Origin: Paenibacillus monticola
GTDB taxonomy: Bacteria; Bacillota; Bacilli; Paenibacillales; Paenibacillaceae
DNA length: 64,000 nt
Assembly: GCF_009664975.1 (NCBI RefSeq)
Contig: NZ_WJXB01000007.1
Span: 62,001 to 126,000, forward strand
Direction: 5' to 3'
A program made the translations under genes and the position numbers. This document shows, in pieces, positions 60,648 to 64,000 of the stretch; position 1 is the first letter of the stretch, and the number at the start of each line of letters is the position of its first letter. The notes below the pieces were generated by a model, which made no database searches, was not told the DNA's origin, and saw nothing but the letters and a program-made list of their open reading frames with translations.

Positions 60648-63245
60648 TTATTGTTGTGCCGTTTCGGCAGCTATAGCCTCTAGGCTCAGCAAAGATTCCA
60701 ATGCATCTGCATACGACAGAAATAGCTCGCGCATCCGAGTTCCGTTCATTCTTGCAGCGTTGTAGCCGAAATTAAACACTGCTGCACCGGGAGCTTCTTC
60801 CCATTCGAGCATCATATCAAAATGGTCCGGCAGACCGCCTCGCTGTGGCTTCCATTCCTTTCGGCCCAAGTAGCAGAGTGCCTGACCCTTCTTCGGACGG
60901 GCGACCTCTGTGCCAATATCATCGATGTGGTATAGGAGGGCCTCCCCCGGTTTTTTCTTCGCGTTGGCAAGATTGAGGAGTTCGTCGATGGTATCAATGG
61001 TGGCAAAGTCGACGCAAAAGGGAATGATCCAGCCAGGACCGTCTATCATGGTATGAACAGACACTTTCGATTCTGTGCTGATTTCATACAACATGTTAGC
61101 CAGCAAAGCAAGATATACCGCCTCCTCTGCAACATGACGATTCAGGCAGAATGACCGCAACCGGTTTCGTTTCGTTCCTGATAGGATCATTCGATAGTGG
61201 TTCTCCGCCCCGTTCTCCGCCGCTTCAAAATATGGAGGAGAGAGGTGCACGGTCTCCATATGAAACCGGATCTGCTTAGGCTCGCACGAGCCTGATATCA
61301 GCCGTGACAGCCGGGCTACCGAGGGAGAACCATAAATATCGGTCAATCTAATAACGCCTGGATAAAGCTCCTCAATCTGCTCGAACAATTGCACAACCAG
61401 CATAGATGTGCCTCCGAGTTCAAAGAAACTGTCCTCGAGATCAAAGCGTTCTCTTCTTAGAAGGTCGCTCCATAACCGGAACAACGTTTCCTCGATTTCA
61501 CCATCTGGTTTCCTTCCCGTTAAATGGGCTGCGGCTTCACGATCTCGCTGCAGACGAGTCAGTTCAGCTTCAATCTCACGATAGGAGCCTACCTTGTATT
61601 TCGCAGCATATTTGTATCTTTGCAGCTTGCCGCTGGTTGTCTGGTAGATCTTGTGAACCGGAAGGATAACGGAGATCTGCAGACCCAACACGCGGTTCAA
61701 ATGTCTGCGAATCTGCTCGGAAACACTCAGGAATTCTTCGGGCTTGTCCCTATAAAGTATGAATAATGCAGCTTCCTCGGTGCCTGTCCTTTCATTGTAT
61801 ATTCCACATGCGACCATTCTTTTGACCTTTAAATCCGCCCCCTCTTCCGCAATTCGCTCAATATCATGGGGGAAATAATTGGACCCGTTGATAAAAATGA
61901 TATCTTTAGTTCTCCCAGTTACGATCAGTCGCTCCTCTACCAGAAATCCTAAGTCTCCTGTTCGGGCCCAGCCGTCGGATGTGAACAGCTTCTCTGTTGC
62001 TTCCGCGTTGTTATAGTATCCGGATGTCACATTGTCACCGGTGATCTGGATATGCCCTATAGTGCCTTCCGGCAGTTGGCGATCCAGATCATCGCATATC
62101 CTTACACGGCAATCCTGTATGGGTGTTCCCGTTCCTACCAGCGCCAAAGTATCGCCCTGACTATCTTCTGGTAGAAAAACCGCTGAGTCTCCAACTAGCA
62201 AAAAGTCCCTTCGCACATAATAGGTTCTAAAAGCCTCATCCTGTTCCTGAATGCATACGCCGACACAAGCTTCGGCCATTCCGTAGCCCATTTTCATTGC
62301 TTTTCTTTCAAGGCCATATGGATTCAGTTCTTCGAGAAACAGTTCGCATACCCCGACATCAATAGGTTCTGCGCCATTGACAATTGCATGGATGGAGCTT
62401 AAATCCCAAGCGTAATCTCGTTTCGATGCAGTTTTGTGGTAAGCGGTTAAAAAATATTTGAGTCCAAAATTGGGGGAGGCCAGAATTGTTGCACCAAACT
62501 GATCCGCTTTCTGCATCCAGAGAATCGGACGCCTGATGAACAGCCAGGTCGGCATGAGGTATTGGCTTGTCCCACAGAATAATGGAAGGAGATGGAACAT
62601 AATCATTCCCAGATCGTGAGTCAGTGGCATCCAGCTAAGAAAGACATCTTCAGCGCCGGCTCCAATACGTTCCTTTAAGGCCCGGATATTTGCCAGAAGA
62701 TTGCTGTGGGTCAATACCACTCCCTTGGGATCACCTGTGGTACCGGAAGAAAACTGGATAAAAGCGATATCCCCAGGCAACACTGTTCCGTTCTCACCAG
62801 ATATTTTTCCCTCTGGCTGCTTCATTAGGTCTGCGATAGACAGTTGATGATCACTTGCATTCTCGAACCGAGAAGCCCAATCTCCTAGTTTCTCAAAATG
62901 CTGTGGGTCCGAGACAATAAAAGGGTTGTTCAGCACAGCTGCGATCCGGACGACCTTGGCAAGGTGTTCTTCATTATTGCCTACCGATAAAGGAACAGGA
63001 ATGATTCCACCTAGAAGGCAAGCCCAGAAGACAATAAGAAATTCCCGGTTGTTGTCCAACTGTAGAATAACTTCATCTCCAGCCCCCACCCCCTTCATTC
63101 TTAGGTGATGCAGAGTACTCAGGGCGGACTCGTAGAGTTCGGAATAACTACAAAATACACTCTCAGATTCACCCAAGATGAAGGTAATTCCCCGTTGCCC
63201 GCTGGCGGCTTCGCTTCTTAGTGTTTCGTTAAGCGTATTGTACAT
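60648..63245 (-). CDS. Fatty acyl-AMP ligase with ACP and half-C tail
   Basis: This is an 865-residue loading protein. ATG at 63245 is chosen because AAGGAGG lies eleven bases upstream. Residues 1-570 form an adenylating domain of the FAAL/acyl-CoA-ligase type (FIQFSSGTTGDPKGVVLTHS, FLSWMPLTHDLGMI, MGYGMAEA, GWARTGDLGFL, SGKLQRYKYA). SWMPLxHDLGMI is typical of FAALs. An ACP has Ser near residue 612 (FFELGGTSML). The last 200 residues resemble the C-terminal lobe of condensation/epimerization domains. In iturin synthetases the ligase-ACP is fused to the KS protein. Here it is separate. It should load a fatty acid on ACP for extension by KS. Confidence 0.92.
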   Translation of the reverse strand: MYNTLNETLRSEAASGQRGITFILGESESVFCSYSELYESALSTLHHLRMKGVGAGDEVILQLDNNREFLIVFWACLLGGIIPVPLSVGNNEEHLAKVVRIAAVLNNPFIVSDPQHFEKLGDWASRFENASDHQLSIADLMKQPEGKISGENGTVLPGDIAFIQFSSGTTGDPKGVVLTHSNLLANIRALKERIGAGAEDVFLSWMPLTHDLGMIMFHLLPLFCGTSQYLMPTWLFIRRPILWMQKADQFGATILASPNFGLKYFLTAYHKTASKRDYAWDLSSIHAIVNGAEPIDVGVCELFLEELNPYGLERKAMKMGYGMAEACVGVCIQEQDEAFRTYYVRRDFLLVGDSAVFLPEDSQGDTLALVGTGTPIQDCRVRICDDLDRQLPEGTIGHIQITGDNVTSGYYNNAEATEKLFTSDGWARTGDLGFLVEERLIVTGRTKDIIFINGSNYFPHDIERIAEEGADLKVKRMVACGIYNERTGTEEAALFILYRDKPEEFLSVSEQIRRHLNRVLGLQISVILPVHKIYQTTSGKLQRYKYAAKYKVGSYREIEAELTRLQRDREAAAHLTGRKPDGEIEETLFRLWSDLLRRERFDLEDSFFELGGTSMLVVQLFEQIEELYPGVIRLTDIYGSPSVARLSRLISGSCEPKQIRFHMETVHLSPPYFEAAENGAENHYRMILSGTKRNRLRSFCLNRHVAEEAVYLALLANMLYEISTESKVSVHTMIDGPGWIIPFCVDFATIDTIDELLNLANAKKKPGEALLYHIDDIGTEVARPKKGQALCYLGRKEWKPQRGGLPDHFDMMLEWEEAPGAAVFNFGYNAARMNGTRMRELFLSYADALESLLSLEAIAAETAQQ

Positions 63246-64000
63246 TGTGTACGTTTCCTCCTTCTTCACCCAGACGGTTTAATATGTCCTCTCGCCGGAG
63301 GGAAGGAGTTTTTTTGATTTCCAGAATCTTATCCAGGGCACTAACGACCAGATTCTTCCAATCCGCCCCTTCCGATTCACCCTTTCGTGCTCCAGAGGCC
63401 AAGCGTTCCAACTCCCGAAACGGTTCTGCAATCAAGTTCATATATTCAGAGGCAGTATCAATAACGTTATAATTTTTTGCACACAATGCGGCTTTTAGAT
63501 AAGCATCGTAATTCGTTCCCCGGGCCATGCGGCCTCCGGCGCTGAGCAGATTCCTCCAGTCATCTTCCTGATCGGTCGACTGAATGAGGCAAGAGGCAGC
63601 TTTCTCTCTTCTTAGCATATTGCCCAGCACATTTCCGGGTCCAATTTCGATCATACGATCCGTTTCCCGCTCGACAAGAAAGCGCATACAACCTTGCCAA
63701 TTCACAACAGAGACCATCTGTTCAGCCAATAATGCCGGAATGAAATTCTCATCTGGATAAGGAAGAGCAGTCACATTTGACAATACCCAATGGCGCAAGG
63801 GCTGGAAGTGAATACGGGACAATTCAGCTGCAAACTTTGCAGCGCCTTCTTTCATCAGGGGGCTGTGAAAAGCAGCGCTCACGTTCAGTGGGACAACTCT
63901 TCCTCCAAGCCGTGTAAGGTTTTCACTTATGCGGTTTAGGGAGCGTTGTAATCCCGAAATAACGATCTGTCCGCCACCATTCAGATTGGATACCGCAACG
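63229..64000 (-). CDS. Malonyl-CoA:ACP transacylase, C-terminal part
   Basis: The gene enters the window from beyond position 64000, so only about 256 C-terminal residues are visible. They include NGGGQIVISG, RVVPLNVSAAFHSPLM with the catalytic His of the GAFHS-type motif, EIGPGNVLGNML, and a non-conserved tail of about 100 residues. The active-site GHSxG lies outside. This is the trans-acting AT that the KS protein lacks, as ItuD/FenF does for iturin-type clusters. It overlaps the start of the FAAL gene by 17 bases, so the cluster is one operon. Confidence 0.9.
   Translation of the reverse strand, partial: VAVSNLNGGGQIVISGLQRSLNRISENLTRLGGRVVPLNVSAAFHSPLMKEGAAKFAAELSRIHFQPLRHWVLSNVTALPYPDENFIPALLAEQMVSVVNWQGCMRFLVERETDRMIEIGPGNVLGNMLRREKAASCLIQSTDQEDDWRNLLSAGGRMARGTNYDAYLKAALCAKNYNVIDTASEYMNLIAEPFRELERLASGARKGESEGADWKNLVVSALDKILEIKKTPSLRREDILNRLGEEGGNVHNVQYA

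Noticed and set aside
1..64000. CRISPR arrays, tRNA or rRNA genes, IS elements
   Set aside because: No regularly spaced direct repeats, cloverleaf-like or rRNA-like stretches, or transposase genes were recognised by eye.

Overview
The window looks like chromosomal DNA of a Paenibacillus-type firmicute. This is inferred from moderate GC content, strong AGGAGG-type ribosome binding sites with several TTG starts, a bacillithiol deacetylase gene pair (yojF-bshB2), a Bce/Yxd-type peptide-sensing operon, a BirA-regulated bioY operon and an iturin-like fatty-acid/PKS/NRPS hybrid. No rRNA, tRNA, CRISPR array or insertion sequence was recognised.

Positions 1-19,860 are a patchwork of small regulatory units and decaying genes. 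Intact units are a YxdJKLM-YxeA-type antimicrobial-peptide sensing and detoxification operon (2.8-7.8 kb), a YafY-type regulator divergent from two small-protein genes (8.3-10.3 kb), a TrmB-type regulator with an MFS exporter (10.4-12.4 kb), a flavin oxidoreductase divergent from a TetR regulator (12.7-14.6 kb), and an epimerase, a dehydrogenase and an AraC regulator (15.8-19.6 kb). Between them lie at least six broken genes, with frameshifts, a nonsense codon, or internal deletions that remove the catalytic core.

Positions 19,860-29,150 hold one tightly overlapping ten-gene operon on the minus strand: bioY, acyl-CoA ligase, thiolase, a HadAB-like hot-dog dehydratase pair, a FabG-like reductase, EcfA1, EcfA2, EcfT and an NPD/FabK-family flavoenzyme. 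It faces birA, and a consensus BirA box overlaps the -35 of the bioY promoter. Together these genes could form a biotin ECF importer plus an acyl-CoA chain-elongation cycle, which may supply a pimeloyl-type biotin precursor. This is the first of the two most interesting systems.

Positions 29,175-38,860 are mostly housekeeping or accessory genes: GDPD, a second TetR paralogue with a nearly identical operator next to a ketopantoate-reductase-like gene, an HSL-type esterase, a CD3324-type small DNA-binding protein, a serine hydrolase, yojF/bshB2, a secreted copper-amine-oxidase-N-domain protein, a YdeI-like protein and a GNAT acetyltransferase.

Positions 39,005-64,000 (running off the end) are a biosynthetic cluster, all on the minus strand: malonyl transacylase (partial), FAAL-ACP, a 3,988-residue KS-ACP-aminotransferase-C-deltaA-PCP-C-A(Asn)-PCP-E-C protein, a 2,324-residue halfC-A(Tyr)-PCP-C-A(Phe)-PCP-terminal-C protein, and two UDP-sugar-type glycosyltransferases. 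Read by colinearity it should make a glycosylated beta-amino-fatty-acyl-D-Asn-Tyr-Phe lipotripeptide. No thioesterase is present, and the first PCP module has no complete adenylation domain. A hairpin repeat with conserved flanks and a variable stem sits just after the last NRPS gene and again at 32.85 kb.
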